A DNA stretch of 64,000 nt from Neobacillus pocheonensis (GCA_023702235.1 JAMQCR010000001.1:124001-188000); one strand, 5' to 3'. Positions 51,862 to 61,841 are shown, numbered from the stretch's first letter. A program made the numbers and translations. Notes: a model not told the origin generated them from the sequence alone.

Positions 51862-52970
51862 ATGATGGATCGAAATGATGGAATGAATTATGCACCAAAA
51901 GGTTTGGTTAAACGTGTCGTCGTTGAACCGGGAGAATTTCAATTTGCGGCAATTGGCTTGGATCATGGCCATATCTACGGCATGTGTAACGGCTTAAAGG
52001 AAGCAGGCGGCCAGCTGGTTGCTGTTTATGATCCGGATCCAAAGAAGGTACAGGGCTTCATTTCGAAATATCCGGAAACAAAAATCGCTTCATCAGAGGA
52101 AGAGATTCTTAATAATCTAGATATTAAACTTGTTGCAAGTGCCAATATTCCATCTGATCGTGGTCCGCTTGGTCTTCGCGTACTTGATCATGGCAAACAT
52201 TATTTTACCGATAAGCCTGCATTTACCAAAATGGATCAGGTGAAAAAAGCGAGACAAAAGGTAGCAGAGACTGGGCTAAAATGGGGAATTTATTACGGTG
52301 AACGCCTGCACTCAGAAAGTTCCATTTTTGCTGGGCAACTAATTGAACAAGGTGCAATTGGCCGCGTCATACAGGTGATTGGAACAGGTCCACATGGGCC
52401 AACCCAAAACACAGACCAGATTGGTTCTTTGATCCAGAATATTATGGCGGAATTCTTTGTGATATTGGAAGTCATCAAATCGAACAATTCTTACACTTTG
52501 CAGGTGCCAAGGATGCAAAAATAATGCATAGTAAAATAGGAAACTATAATTTCAAAGAATATCCGAAGTTTCAGGATTTTGGCGATGCTACCCTTGTCGG
52601 GGATAATGGCGCAACCTTCTATTTCCGGGTTGATTGGTTTACTCCTGATGGTCTTGGCACTTGGGGAGATGGTCGGGTCACGATTCTAGGAACTGACGGC
52701 TATATTGAAGTGAGAAAGTATATTGATATTGCCAAAGATTCTCGCGGTGATCATTTATATTTGGTTAATCATCAAGGGGAGAAACATTATCAATTATCTG
52801 GAAAAGTCGGTTGTCCATTTTTCGGAGAATTTATCCTCGATTGTTTAAATGGAACAGAAAATGCGATGACACAGGAGCATACCTTTAGAGCGGCTGAATT
52901 ATGCATTGAGGCACAGGAAAAAGCCATTCTAATCGAATCAGCCGAAAATTCATTTGTTTTAACTAACTAA
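51862..52970 (+). CDS. Gfo/Idh/MocA-family oxidoreductase, frameshifted
   Basis: About 369 residues. A divergent Gfo/Idh protein with FAAIGLDHGHIYGMCNGL at the cofactor site and HYFTDKPAFTKMD in place of the usual EKP motif. One T is missing near 52427: adding it gives SFDPEYYGGILCDIGSHQIEQF, the conserved second-domain motif. ATG at 51862 follows AAGGGGAG; an earlier in-frame ATG at 51823 overlaps the previous gene. It forms a tandem pair with the preceding dehydrogenase and ends at a strong terminator. The D in place of E in the EKP-like motif may mark a separate subfamily. The substrate is unknown. Confidence 0.82.
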
Positions 52971-52986
52971 AAAATTCCTTAAGAGT

Positions 52987-53029
52987 AAGAGTAACTTAAT
53001 TTAAACCATGAAATTAAGTTACTCTTTTT
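52987..53029 (+). terminator. Terminator after the Gfo/Idh pair
   Basis: A perfect 16-bp stem, AAGAGTAACTTAATTT (52987-53002) with its complement at 53011-53026, followed by T residues. Confidence 0.93.
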
Positions 53030-53075
53030 ACAAAATTGAGATGTAAATTACGATTCCTTTAAAAGGAGAAAAAAT

Positions 53076-53869
53076 ATGCCGGTAACAATTCAGAATGTAA
53101 TAGATCAATTAATCAAACCAGTAGGGGGACTCCAAAACACGGTAGACATCCTCCAGTGGGGGAATCCAACCACTGAAGTTAAAGGAATTATCACTTCGTT
53201 TATGCCCACATACCAAGTGATTCAGCAGGCAATTGAAATGGAAGCCAATCTTCTTATCACCCATGAAGGTTTATTTTATAGCCACCATGACCATACAGAT
53301 TTCTTGGAAAATAATCCTGTGTATCATGAAAAACGGAAGCTTATCGAAGATTCAGGTATAGCCATTTTTCGCTTCCATGACTATATTCACCGGTACCGTC
53401 CTGACGGTATCATGGCGGGCTTGGTCCAAGCTTTGGAGTGGGAACCCTATGTCGAGGAACATCAACAAGCTGCATCCATCCTTACCATTCCTGAAATGAC
53501 AGTAAGGGAAATTGCCGAGCACGTTAAGAGTAAGCTGGATATCGGGTTTGTCCGTGCGGCCGGAGATGGATCTTTTACCTGTACTCGTATCGGTTTGCTG
53601 GCAGGTTATCGAGGGGGCGGGGGTTGTCGATACCGTTATTTGAAAAAGAGAATCTAGATTTAATTATTTGCGGTGAAGGTCCTGAGTGGGAGACTCCGGA
53701 GTATGTACGGGATGCTGTCTACCAGGGAAAACAAAAGGCTTTAATCGTAATGGGACATGCTGAAAGTGAAGAACCGGGCATGAAATATCTTGCCCAATGG
53801 ATGAAAACCATATTTCCTGATCTTCCTATCTGTTTTATTCCCGAAAAACCTGTATTTCACGTAATCTAA
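53076..53869 (+). CDS. NIF3 / DUF34-family dinuclear metal protein, frameshifted
   Basis: About 264 residues. ITHEGLFYSHH is the NIF3 metal site, and the C-terminal part has LIICGEGPEWETPEY and ALIVMGHAESEEPGMKYL, matching the second set of metal ligands. NIF3 proteins form hexameric rings with two metals per subunit; some are annotated as GTP cyclohydrolase I type 2, but most have no proven role. The frame changes in a G-rich stretch near 53620 (one base lost). ATG at 53076 follows AAAAGGAG. It is a separate unit between the Gfo/Idh pair and the agu importer, in a position that suggests a role in uronate or xylan use. Confidence 0.78.
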
Positions 53870-53922
53870 TACCCTATTAGTTAATTCCTTGAAAAAAATT
53901 TTAGAAAAATTAAAAATTTACA

Positions 53923-53995
53923 TGAAACCGTTTGCAATAATAGAAACTCGGTGTTAAAATAAAAATAGATAGTTTGTAGGTTAAACAAACTATCT
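53923..53995 (+). promoter_or_regulatory. agu importer promoter with cre box and XylR operator
   Basis: A cre-like TGAAACCGTTTGCA (53923-53936) overlaps -35 TTGCAA (53932). The spacing is 17 bp to -10 TAAAAT (53955-53960). The operator follows: a perfect 11-bp inverted repeat AGATAGTTTGT (53967-53977) and ACAAACTATCT (53985-53995). This is a compact site for CcpA and XylR control together. Confidence 0.82.
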
Positions 53996-54090
53996 TACAG
54001 ACTATAAAAAGTTATTCTAAGAATAATAGTTTAAGGCATTTCAATTCCAGATGTAAATGGTAAAAAATACATATTAAGGAGGCGATTCGA

Positions 54091-55061
54091 TTGAAACAAA
54101 TGGTAGAGACATCAAAGCAACCACAAGAAATTGGCATTCCAAATGTTGCGCAGAAAAAGTGGATCCTAAAGCTTACAGCAATTAGAAAAGATTGGCAATT
54201 GTATTCACTGCTTGTTTTACCAATCATTTATCTGGTGGTCTTTAAATATATTCCGATGATTGGTAATATTATTGCCTTTAGAAGATTCGTTCCCGGAGGA
54301 AATATTTTCGGGGAAGAATGGGTTGGCCTTCATTATTTTCAAATGTTTATTTCAGACGCAACATTTTGGCATGTATTCAAAAACACGCTCATTATGAGTA
54401 GTCTTACTTTGCTGGTTTGCTTTCCGGCACCAATAATTATCGCTTTACTAATGAATGAAGTGAAATCACAGAAGTTTAAAAAGTTTGTCCAGACTGCTTC
54501 GTATCTGCCACACTTTTTATCCATTGTTATTATAAGCGGAATGATTTTACAGTTAACAGCAACTAATGGGGCATTAAATTCTTTAGTTCAATTATTTGGT
54601 GGAAAACCCATCCTTTTCATGCAGGATGCAAACTGGTTCATGCCATTTATGTTGGTTCTGAAGCTTGGCAAACCATGGGATGGGGAGCCATTCTCTATTT
54701 AGCCGCACTTACAAATATTGATGAATCATTATATGAAGCAGCCAGAATGGATGGAGCAAATCGCTGGAAACAGACTATTCATATTACCATTCCTGGCATT
54801 CTTCCTACGATTATAACACTATTAATCTTAAATATTGGAAATCTTATGGCAGTAGGATTTGAAAAAGTCTTATTATTATATAATCCATTAAACTATGACA
54901 CATCCGATGTAATTGCTACCTATCTTTACCGAGTAGGTTTACAATCCAGCAACTTTAGTTATGCTACTGCAATTGGTTTATTTGAATCAATAATTGGCCT
55001 TATCCTGGTATTCACGGCTAATTTCCTTTCAAAAAAATACACAGATAATGGATTGTGGTAA
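54091..55061 (+). CDS. Oligosaccharide ABC permease (LplB-like, agu importer), frameshifted
   Basis: About 323 residues. An LplB-type permease with VFKYIPMIGNIIAFRRFVPG near residue 50 and six helices. One T is missing near 54651: adding it gives YVGSEAWQTMGWGAILYLAAL, and the EAA loop ESLYEAARMDGANRWKQ follows to the stop at 55061. The start is TTG at 54091 behind AAGGAGG. It is the first gene of the operon under the combined cre/XylR site. It likely imports aldouronic oligomers (methylglucuronoxylotriose), because GH67 and UxuA follow downstream. Confidence 0.87.
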
Positions 55062-55074
55062 GGGGAGGAAAAAA

Positions 55075-55947
55075 ATGAAGGAGTCCATATCCTATAAAAT
55101 CTTTAAAGTAATTAATGTACTCATTTTATTACTAATAGTTTATGTGACATTGTTTCCATTTCTGAATGTTGTTGCCCAGTCATTTAGTGGCAGGGCAGAA
55201 ATCGAAGCAGGTCAAGTAAATCTAATTCCAAAAGGTTTTAACCTTACAACCTATAAGCTGGTTCTTCATGATAAGACCTTTTGGACCAGCTATCGAAATA
55301 CCATAGTTTATACGGTTATTGCTACATTAATCTCGATCGTTATGACGACGATATTTGCTTATGTATTATCGAAAAAACGGCTCATCGGCCAAAAATTCTT
55401 TACCTCGTTTGCGATTTTCACGATGTTTTTTAATGGAGGATTGATTCCTAACTATATCCTGATTAAGGATCTTGGTTGGACAAATACCATTTGGGCAATG
55501 GTAATTCCTGGCGCAATAAGTATTTTTAATATGCTGATTATGAAATCCTTTTTTGAAGGGATGCCGGAGTCGCTTGAAGAAGCGGCTGCCATTGATGGAT
55601 CCTCTACTTACGGCACGCTTTTCAGAATCGTTTTACCGTTATCAAAACCGATTTTAGCCACAATGGTATTGTTCTATGCGGTAGGGAACTGGAATTCATG
55701 GTTTGGGGCATTTCTATATTTGGATAAGTCAGACATGTTCCCAGTGACTCTTTATTTGAGAAATCTGATTGCAGGTGCAACATCGAGTGCTAACGCAGGG
55801 GCTACTGGTGCAGATGATTTGACGCAAATTGGAGCGAATATCAAGGCAGTAACAATGGTATTAACCGTATTGCCAATTATAATGGTTTATCCGTTTATTC
55901 AGAAATATTTCGTTTCAGGTATCATGCTAGGATCTGTAAAACAATAA
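55075..55947 (+). CDS. Oligosaccharide ABC permease (LplC-like, agu importer)
   Basis: Intact, 290 residues, six transmembrane helices. Features are LFPFLNVVAQSFSGRAEIEAG near the start, the EAA loop ESLEEAAAIDGSSTYGTLF, and the family ending YFVSGIMLGSVKQ. ATG at 55075 follows AGGGGAGG, 13 bp after the first permease. It completes the membrane part of the importer. Its paralogue in the other xylan importer at 46.6 kb is clearly related, which suggests duplication with change of substrate. Confidence 0.92.
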   Translation: MKESISYKIFKVINVLILLLIVYVTLFPFLNVVAQSFSGRAEIEAGQVNLIPKGFNLTTYKLVLHDKTFWTSYRNTIVYTVIATLISIVMTTIFAYVLSKKRLIGQKFFTSFAIFTMFFNGGLIPNYILIKDLGWTNTIWAMVIPGAISIFNMLIMKSFFEGMPESLEEAAAIDGSSTYGTLFRIVLPLSKPILATMVLFYAVGNWNSWFGAFLYLDKSDMFPVTLYLRNLIAGATSSANAGATGADDLTQIGANIKAVTMVLTVLPIIMVYPFIQKYFVSGIMLGSVKQ

Positions 55948-56007
55948 CTTGGATGTAACTTAGAAATAAGTTCATTATAAAACACCATAAAAATGGGGGA
56001 AAATGCA

Positions 56008-57675
56008 ATGGCAAAGAAGGTAAACAAGCTAGTATCTTTAGTTGCGACTGTTACTGTTCTCGGCAGTTTATTGGCTGCATGCAGCAGTAATAAAAGCGTA
56101 AGCTCGACTGCTTCCTCTTCAAATTCAACTGCAAGTGGAGCAGCAATGCCAAGTTATACAGTCGGAAAAACATTTAAAGCAACAAAGCCGCTTACATTTA
56201 CAACGATGTACAATGATTCCGCTACCTATCCTTATAAAAAGGATTGGTTGCTATGGAGTGAAATCACGAAGAGAACCAATGTTACCTTAAATCCGACGGT
56301 TGTTCCAATGAGTGATTATAATCAAAAAAGAAGTTTATTGATCAGTTCTGGGGATGCTCCATTAATTATCCCGAAAACATATCCAGGTCAAGAAGCTCCA
56401 TATGTGACTTCCGGTGCTATTTTGCCAATCAGTGATTACGTTAAATACATGCCTAACTTTATGGATAAAGTTAAAAAATGGAATTTGCAGCCTGAAATCG
56501 ATAATTTAAGACAAGCGGATGGAAAATATTATCTGCTACCTGGTTTACACCAAGAAGTATGGCCAGATTACACATTAGCCATTAGAACAGATATTTTCGA
56601 AAAGAACAATATCGCCATCCCTAAAACATGGAATGAATTTGAAGCAGCACTGAAAAAATTAAAAGAAGCTTATCCAGACGTTACTCCATTCTCTGACCGT
56701 TGGAGCACAACTGGAAATGGGGGCTCGTTGGGGGCTTTATTGAGCTATGCTGCTCCAACTTTCGGAACCATTGCCGGCTTTAGCACACAAAACTATGTTA
56801 CCTTTGACCAAAAACAAAAGAAATTTGTTTTTGCGGGTGCATCAAAAAATTACGAAGACATGCTTAAGTATTTCAACAAACTTGTAACTGAAGGCGTAAT
56901 GGACAAAGAAAGCTTGTCTCAAAGTGATGATACAGCACTACAAAAATTTGAAACTGGTAAGTCATTTGTTATTAGTGCTAACTCTCAAACACTTGTCGAT
57001 ATGCGTAATGCTATGAACAAAACATTAGGTGCAGGCAACTTCTCTATCGCAAAAATTGACATTCCTGGAGGACCTGTAGGCACCGTCATGGCTGGTTCAA
57101 GATTGGAAAACGGAATCATGATTAACGCTAAAGCGAAGGATGACCCGAACTTTATTGCATTGCTTCAATTTGTTGACTGGTTATGGTATAGCGATGAAGG
57201 AGAAGAATTAACTAAATGGGGCGTTCAAGGCACCACATATACTATGAGTAATGGCAAGCGTACATTGGAATCAGGAGTTAACTTCCTTGGCGTAAATCCA
57301 TCTGGAACGAAAGATTTACGTATGGACTTTGGATTTGGAACAGGTACATTCGCTTATGGTGGAACAACAGATTTACTTCATTCCACAATGAGTCCTGAAG
57401 AAATTAAATTCCAGGATAGTATGGCCAAGACACACAAAGCAATGCCAGTAAATCCTCCATATCCGATGAATGCAACGGATGCAGAACAGGCAAACCTTAT
57501 TTCAACACCATTAACAGATACGGTAAGACAAAATACAGCGGAGTTTATTTTGGGTACTCGTTCATTCTCTGATTGGAACAATTATGTATCTGAGTTAAAA
57601 GCTAAAGGCATGGATAAATATTTAGAGTTAGTTAATAACTCTTATAAAGCTGTAGAAAAGAAAATTAAGAAATAG
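56008..57675 (+). CDS. Oligosaccharide-binding lipoprotein (LplA-like, agu importer)
   Basis: 555 residues. The lipoprotein signal has lipobox LLAAC (Cys25) and a long Ser/Thr/Ala linker. The mature region has LISSGDAPLIIPKTYPGQEAP, VWPDYTLAIRTDIFEKNNI and PKTWNEFEAALKKLKEAYPD, typical of large LplA-type binders. ATG at 56008 follows GGGGGA. It is placed last in the importer operon, after both permeases, unlike the other two importers in this window where the binder comes first. It is the probable receptor for aldouronic oligosaccharides by context. Confidence 0.9.
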   Translation: MAKKVNKLVSLVATVTVLGSLLAACSSNKSVSSTASSSNSTASGAAMPSYTVGKTFKATKPLTFTTMYNDSATYPYKKDWLLWSEITKRTNVTLNPTVVPMSDYNQKRSLLISSGDAPLIIPKTYPGQEAPYVTSGAILPISDYVKYMPNFMDKVKKWNLQPEIDNLRQADGKYYLLPGLHQEVWPDYTLAIRTDIFEKNNIAIPKTWNEFEAALKKLKEAYPDVTPFSDRWSTTGNGGSLGALLSYAAPTFGTIAGFSTQNYVTFDQKQKKFVFAGASKNYEDMLKYFNKLVTEGVMDKESLSQSDDTALQKFETGKSFVISANSQTLVDMRNAMNKTLGAGNFSIAKIDIPGGPVGTVMAGSRLENGIMINAKAKDDPNFIALLQFVDWLWYSDEGEELTKWGVQGTTYTMSNGKRTLESGVNFLGVNPSGTKDLRMDFGFGTGTFAYGGTTDLLHSTMSPEEIKFQDSMAKTHKAMPVNPPYPMNATDAEQANLISTPLTDTVRQNTAEFILGTRSFSDWNNYVSELKAKGMDKYLELVNNSYKAVEKKIKK

Positions 57676-57693
57676 AACTAAGATTAAAGATAG

Positions 57694-57744
57694 ACTGCCT
57701 GCAATTAATGTTAAAATATTAATTGAGTTGCAGGCAGTTTTCAT
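57694..57744 (+). terminator. Terminator after the agu binding protein gene
   Basis: The stem ACTGCCTGCAA/TTGCAGGCAGT (57694-57704 with 57728-57738), extended inside by ATTAAT/ATTAAT, is followed by TTTCATTT. Confidence 0.87.
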
Positions 57745-57784
57745 TTAAATGGAAATTCTAGAACTAAATGATAAGAGGAAGATC

Positions 57785-58477
57785 ATGATGAAAAAACGAA
57801 ATGAATTTGGTGAAGGAATTTTATTTAATTTAACCAATCATATTTATAGCCTATTAATGACGAATATTTACTTTGTACTTAGTAATCTTCTAGTCTTGAT
57901 TTTTTTTATTACGTTAAAACATAGTTTTACAAATATTACGCTTTACTTTTTGGCACTGATTCCGACTGGACCTTCGATATCAGCTCTGTTCTATTCAATT
58001 GGAAAACTAATCCGGGAACAAGAACTTTCTCCTTTTAAGGACTTTTTCCATGGATATAAAATAAATTTTAAAGATACCCTTAAATTCTGGGTACCACTGC
58101 TTTTGGTATTATTTATTCTATCTGTTGACTTGCAATATTATAAAGCGGCTGCTTCTTTAGGTCATTCCATTTTATTCGTTTTGATTTTAATCGGCATCGT
58201 TTTTCTTTTAGTTTTAATGCTGAACGCGTTTTTAATCAATGCTGGTTTTGTTTTCAGGACAAAAGATGTGTGGAAGCTATCCGTTTACTATAGTTTTAAA
58301 AAGCTTAAAACAACTTTTGGAAACATTGGCATCGTCATTATCACACTGTTTATTACGGCAATAACTTCTAACTTTTTGATTATCTTTATCGCAAGTCTCG
58401 TTTGCTATGCATTTATGCTGAATAGTAAAAGTGTTGTAGAAGATATTAAATTGAAATTTTGTGAAGTTCAAAACTAA
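57785..58477 (+). CDS. DUF624 (YesL-like) membrane protein
   Basis: 230 residues, five or six membrane helices. NHIYSLLMTNIYFVLSNLLVLIFF at the N-terminus and LIPTGPSISALFYSIGKLI are typical of the family. ATG at 57785 follows AAGAGGAAG; a second ATG comes right after. It lies between the agu importer and uxuA, and it is the second family member in the window (the other is at 30.5 kb). YesL proteins are repeatedly found by oligosaccharide importers, but no function is established. A weak hairpin (58493-58530) follows. Confidence 0.75.
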   Translation: MMKKRNEFGEGILFNLTNHIYSLLMTNIYFVLSNLLVLIFFITLKHSFTNITLYFLALIPTGPSISALFYSIGKLIREQELSPFKDFFHGYKINFKDTLKFWVPLLLVLFILSVDLQYYKAAASLGHSILFVLILIGIVFLLVLMLNAFLINAGFVFRTKDVWKLSVYYSFKKLKTTFGNIGIVIITLFITAITSNFLIIFIASLVCYAFMLNSKSVVEDIKLKFCEVQN

Positions 58478-58492
58478 AGTATGGACAGCTCC

Positions 58493-58530
58493 AAGTGGCT
58501 AGGGGGGATGTAAATGACTCCCTAGCACTT
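58493..58530 (+). terminator. Possible weak terminator after the DUF624 gene
   Basis: AAGTGGCTAGGG (58493-58504) pairs with CCCTAGCACTT (58520-58530) with one bulged G. There is no T-run, so its role is uncertain. Confidence 0.4.
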
Positions 58531-58540
58531 ATCGATTATC

Positions 58541-58565
58541 TTAGTTTGTTGAGGAAACAAACATA
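58541..58565 (+). promoter_or_regulatory. XylR operator upstream of uxuA
   Basis: TTAGTTTGTT (58541-58550), a 5-bp spacer and AACAAACATA (58556-58565) lie 37 bases before the uxuA start. The left half is perfect, the right half degenerate at its end. Confidence 0.75.
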
Positions 58566-58601
58566 CTAATGTATATTAATTCTAAAACGGAGGAATTAAC
58601 A

Positions 58602-59667
58602 ATGAAAATGGGTTTTAGATGGTATGGGGAAGGAAATGATTCTGTTACCCTTAACCAGATTAAACAGATACCAGGCGTAGAAACCATTGTCTGGGCTCTT
58701 CATGATATGCAGCCGGAGAAGAATGCCGATGAATAAAATTCTTGAAGTAAAACAGCAGGCGAATCAATATGGATTTAATATTGATGTCGTAGAAAGTGTA
58801 AATATTCACGAAGATATTAAACTGGGTCTTCCTACCCGAGACCAGTACATAGCAAATTATAAACGCACAATCGAAAAGCTGGCAAAAGTGGGAGTTAAAG
58901 TGATCTGCTATAACTTTATGCCGGTATTTGATTGGATCAGAACGGATTTATATAAGGCTCATGAGGATGGTTCCACTGCACTATTCTATGAAACTTCAAA
59001 AATCGATAACATTGATCCAATGGAAATAGTCAATAAAATAGCGGGGAAGCCCAACTTTACAATGCCGGGATGGGAACCTGAAAGGTTAGAAAACATTACA
59101 AAACTATTCGAAGCCTATAAAGATGTTACCGAGGAAGATTTATTTAATAACCTGCAATATTTCTTAGAAGAAATTATTCCTGTCGCAGCCGAACATGATA
59201 TCAAAATGGCCATCCACCCTGATGATCCACCTTGGTCCGTTTTTGGCTTGCCTCGGATTGTTAAAAATCAAGAAAATCTCAGGAGGATTTTAAAGCTTGT
59301 GGATAGCCCTTACAATGGGATAACCCTTTGCAGCGGGGCATTAGGATCAGATCCTAACAACGATGTTGTTTCCATGGTCAGGAAATTTGCTGATCGGATT
59401 CCATTTGCGCATGTACGCAATGTGAAAATCTATGAAAATGGCGATTTTATTGAGACCTCTCATCGTCAAAAGGACGGTTCCGTAGATATAGTCGGAATTA
59501 TCAAAGCGTACCATGAAAATGGCTTTACCGGATATATCCGCCCTGATCACGGCAGACATATCTGGGATGAACAGTGCCGCCCTGGATACGGTTTATACGA
59601 CCGGGCACTGGGAATTATGTATCTATTAGGTATTTGGGATTCATTAGAACAGCAGACTAAGGAATAA
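58602..59667 (+). CDS. uxuA: Mannonate dehydratase, frameshifted
   Basis: About 355 residues. It dehydrates D-mannonate to 2-keto-3-deoxygluconate in the glucuronate pathway. The start MKMGFRWYGEGNDSVTL (ATG 58602 behind GGAGG) is the UxuA N-terminus. The frame shifts near 58718-58730; restoring one G in each of two G pairs gives PGEEWPMNKILEVK, as in homologues. The main part holds KMAIHPDDPPWSVFGLPRI, CSGALGSDPNNDV and FAHVRNVKIYENGDFIETSH, the metal-binding core. A XylR operator lies upstream, and the GH67 gene follows at 42 bp, so glucuronate release and use are linked. Confidence 0.92.
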
Positions 59668-59709
59668 TTTTCGAATCAATAGATTCTACTAGCAATGGAG
59701 GCTGACAAA

Positions 59710-61797
59710 ATGGAAATTTTACAAAACGTAACAGAGCAACTCAAAACTGATCATAAAGAAAGTTATGCAGCATGGCTTCAGTATAAAAAAATAGAGGATT
59801 TTTCACTGCTGGAAAACTATCAAAAATGGTTTGAAAACCTTGCAAGTCTCGCCGATTCTGTAGTAATTGAGTCTGCTAAAAAAGAACTTTTATTAGGACT
59901 TTCTTCTATGCTTGGGGTCCAACCCACTTTTTCAACAGAACGAAAAGCTGCAGCCGGCATTGTGTTAGGAACGAGCGTTTCAATTGCTAATCAAATTGAG
60001 ATTGACTTCGAGCAATTAAATGATGATGGCTATGTGATTAAAACCGTTACTACTGAAGAAAAAAGTACCATCTTTCTTTTAGGGAAAGAGGATACAGGCG
60101 TTTTATATGCTGCATTCCATCTCTTAAGATTAATGCAAAACAGGGAAAGTATGGATCATCTCGATATTCTTGAAAACCCTAAGAACCAATTAAGAATGAT
60201 AAATCATTGGGATAATATGGATGGTAGCATCGAACGTGGCTATGCCGGGAACTCGATTTTTTACAGTGGAAACAAATTTAATGATGAATTGAATCGAATT
60301 GAAGATTATGCAAGACTGCTATCTTCTGTTGGGATCAATGGAGTCTCCATTAATAACGTAAATGTTCACAAAGTGGAAACCGACCTGATCACAAGCAGCC
60401 TGCTTCCTAAGGTTGCAGAGGTTGCAGCCATTTTTAGAGCATATGGAATCAAAACCTTCCTTAGTGTTAATTACGCAAGTACAATTGAAATTGGAAATCT
60501 GGAAACTGCCGACCCGCTTGATACTGGGGTTCAAGAATGGTGGAAGAATAAAGCCAAGGAAATCTACCGTTATATCCCAGATTTCGGAGGATTCATCGTG
60601 AAGGCCGATTCAGAACATCGCCCTGGCCCATTCACATATAACCGCAATCATGCGGATGGCGCAAACATGCTCGCAACAGCATTAGAGCCATTTGGCGGCT
60701 TAGTGGTTTGGAGATGCTTTGTTTATAACTGCCTGCAGGATTGGCGTGACCGTTCTACGGATCGGGCAAGAGCGGCTTATGATCACTTTAAACCGTTAGA
60801 TGGCCAGTTCCATCCAAACGTTATTTTACAAATCAAAAATGGACCAATGGATTTCCAAGTTCGTGAAGCTGTTTCTCCATTATTCGGGGCAATGGAACAG
60901 ACAAACCAAATGATGGAGTTCCAAATTACGCAAGAATATACAGGCCAGCAGCGGCATCTTTGTTATCTGGTACCACAGTGGAAGGAAATCCTTGATTTTG
61001 ACACCTTTGCCAAGGGGGAAGGTTCACCTGTAAAAAATATTGTTGATGGTTCGTTGTTCCAATCACGTCACTCAGGAATTGCCGCAGTGTCGAATATCGG
61101 AAATGATTACAATTGGACTGGTCACACATTGGCACAGGCTAACCTTTATGGCTTTGGCCGCTTGACATGGAATCCTGATCTATCATCTGAAACCATCACC
61201 AATGAGTGGACCCTCCAAACCTTTGGAAAAGATGAATTGGTTGTTCAGCAGGTGAGCCAAATGCTTTTAGATTCCTGGAGAATCTATGAAAATTACACTT
61301 CGCCGCTTGGTGTAGGCTGGATGGTGAACCCAAGCCATCATTATGGACCAAATGTGGACGGCTATGAATATTCTGTTTGGGGTACCTATCATTTTGCAGA
61401 TTACCAAGGAATTGGTGTAGATAGAACTGTGAAGGCTGGGACCGGATATACCGCCCAATATTTTAAGGAAAATGCTGATAGATATGAAGCGCTTGAAACC
61501 TGCCCTGATGAATTACTGTTATTTTTCCATCATGTCCCATACACACATAGACTGAAATCTGGTGAAACGGTTATTCAGCATATTTACAATACTCACTTTG
61601 AAGGGGTCCAACAAGCTGAAGAATTAACAGAAAGATGGACGTTGTTAGAAGGTAAAATTGACCAAGAACGGTACGAAGATATTTTAAAGAGATTACAAGA
61701 ACAGGCAAACCATTCAAAAGAATGGCGTGATATCATCAATACCTATTTCTATCGAAAATCAGGTATTAATGATGAAAAATATAGAACGATCTATTAA
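59710..61797 (+). CDS. aguA: GH67 alpha-glucuronidase
   Basis: Intact, 695 residues, no signal peptide. It removes 4-O-methylglucuronate from the non-reducing end xylose of imported aldouronic acids by inversion. The catalytic residues map onto the Geobacillus enzyme with the same spacing: acid Glu302 in [10 protein letters not shown], base Asp381 in [12 protein letters not shown] and Glu409 in [13 protein letters not shown] at 59710 is chosen because the in-frame ATG at 59695 lies on the GGAGG ribosome site. It shares the XylR-controlled unit with uxuA and ends at a strong terminator. Confidence 0.95.
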   Translation: MEILQNVTEQLKTDHKESYAAWLQYKKIEDFSLLENYQKWFENLASLADSVVIESAKKELLLGLSSMLGVQPTFSTERKAAAGIVLGTSVSIANQIEIDFEQLNDDGYVIKTVTTEEKSTIFLLGKEDTGVLYAAFHLLRLMQNRESMDHLDILENPKNQLRMINHWDNMDGSIERGYAGNSIFYSGNKFNDELNRIEDYARLLSSVGINGVSINNVNVHKVETDLITSSLLPKVAEVAAIFRAYGIKTFLSVNYASTIEIGNLETADPLDTGVQEWWKNKAKEIYRYIPDFGGFIVKADSEHRPGPFTYNRNHADGANMLATALEPFGGLVVWRCFVYNCLQDWRDRSTDRARAAYDHFKPLDGQFHPNVILQIKNGPMDFQVREAVSPLFGAMEQTNQMMEFQITQEYTGQQRHLCYLVPQWKEILDFDTFAKGEGSPVKNIVDGSLFQSRHSGIAAVSNIGNDYNWTGHTLAQANLYGFGRLTWNPDLSSETITNEWTLQTFGKDELVVQQVSQMLLDSWRIYENYTSPLGVGWMVNPSHHYGPNVDGYEYSVWGTYHFADYQGIGVDRTVKAGTGYTAQYFKENADRYEALETCPDELLLFFHHVPYTHRLKSGETVIQHIYNTHFEGVQQAEELTERWTLLEGKIDQERYEDILKRLQEQANHSKEWRDIINTYFYRKSGINDEKYRTIY

Positions 61798-61809
61798 AAG
61801 AAAATTTGG

Positions 61810-61841
61810 GATAACTTGGCGAAAAACCAAGTTATCTTTTT
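61810..61841 (+). terminator. Terminator after the GH67 gene
   Basis: A perfect 10-bp stem GATAACTTGG/CCAAGTTATC (61810-61819 with 61827-61836), followed by TTTTT. It rules out the TTG at 61816 as start of the next gene. Confidence 0.9.
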
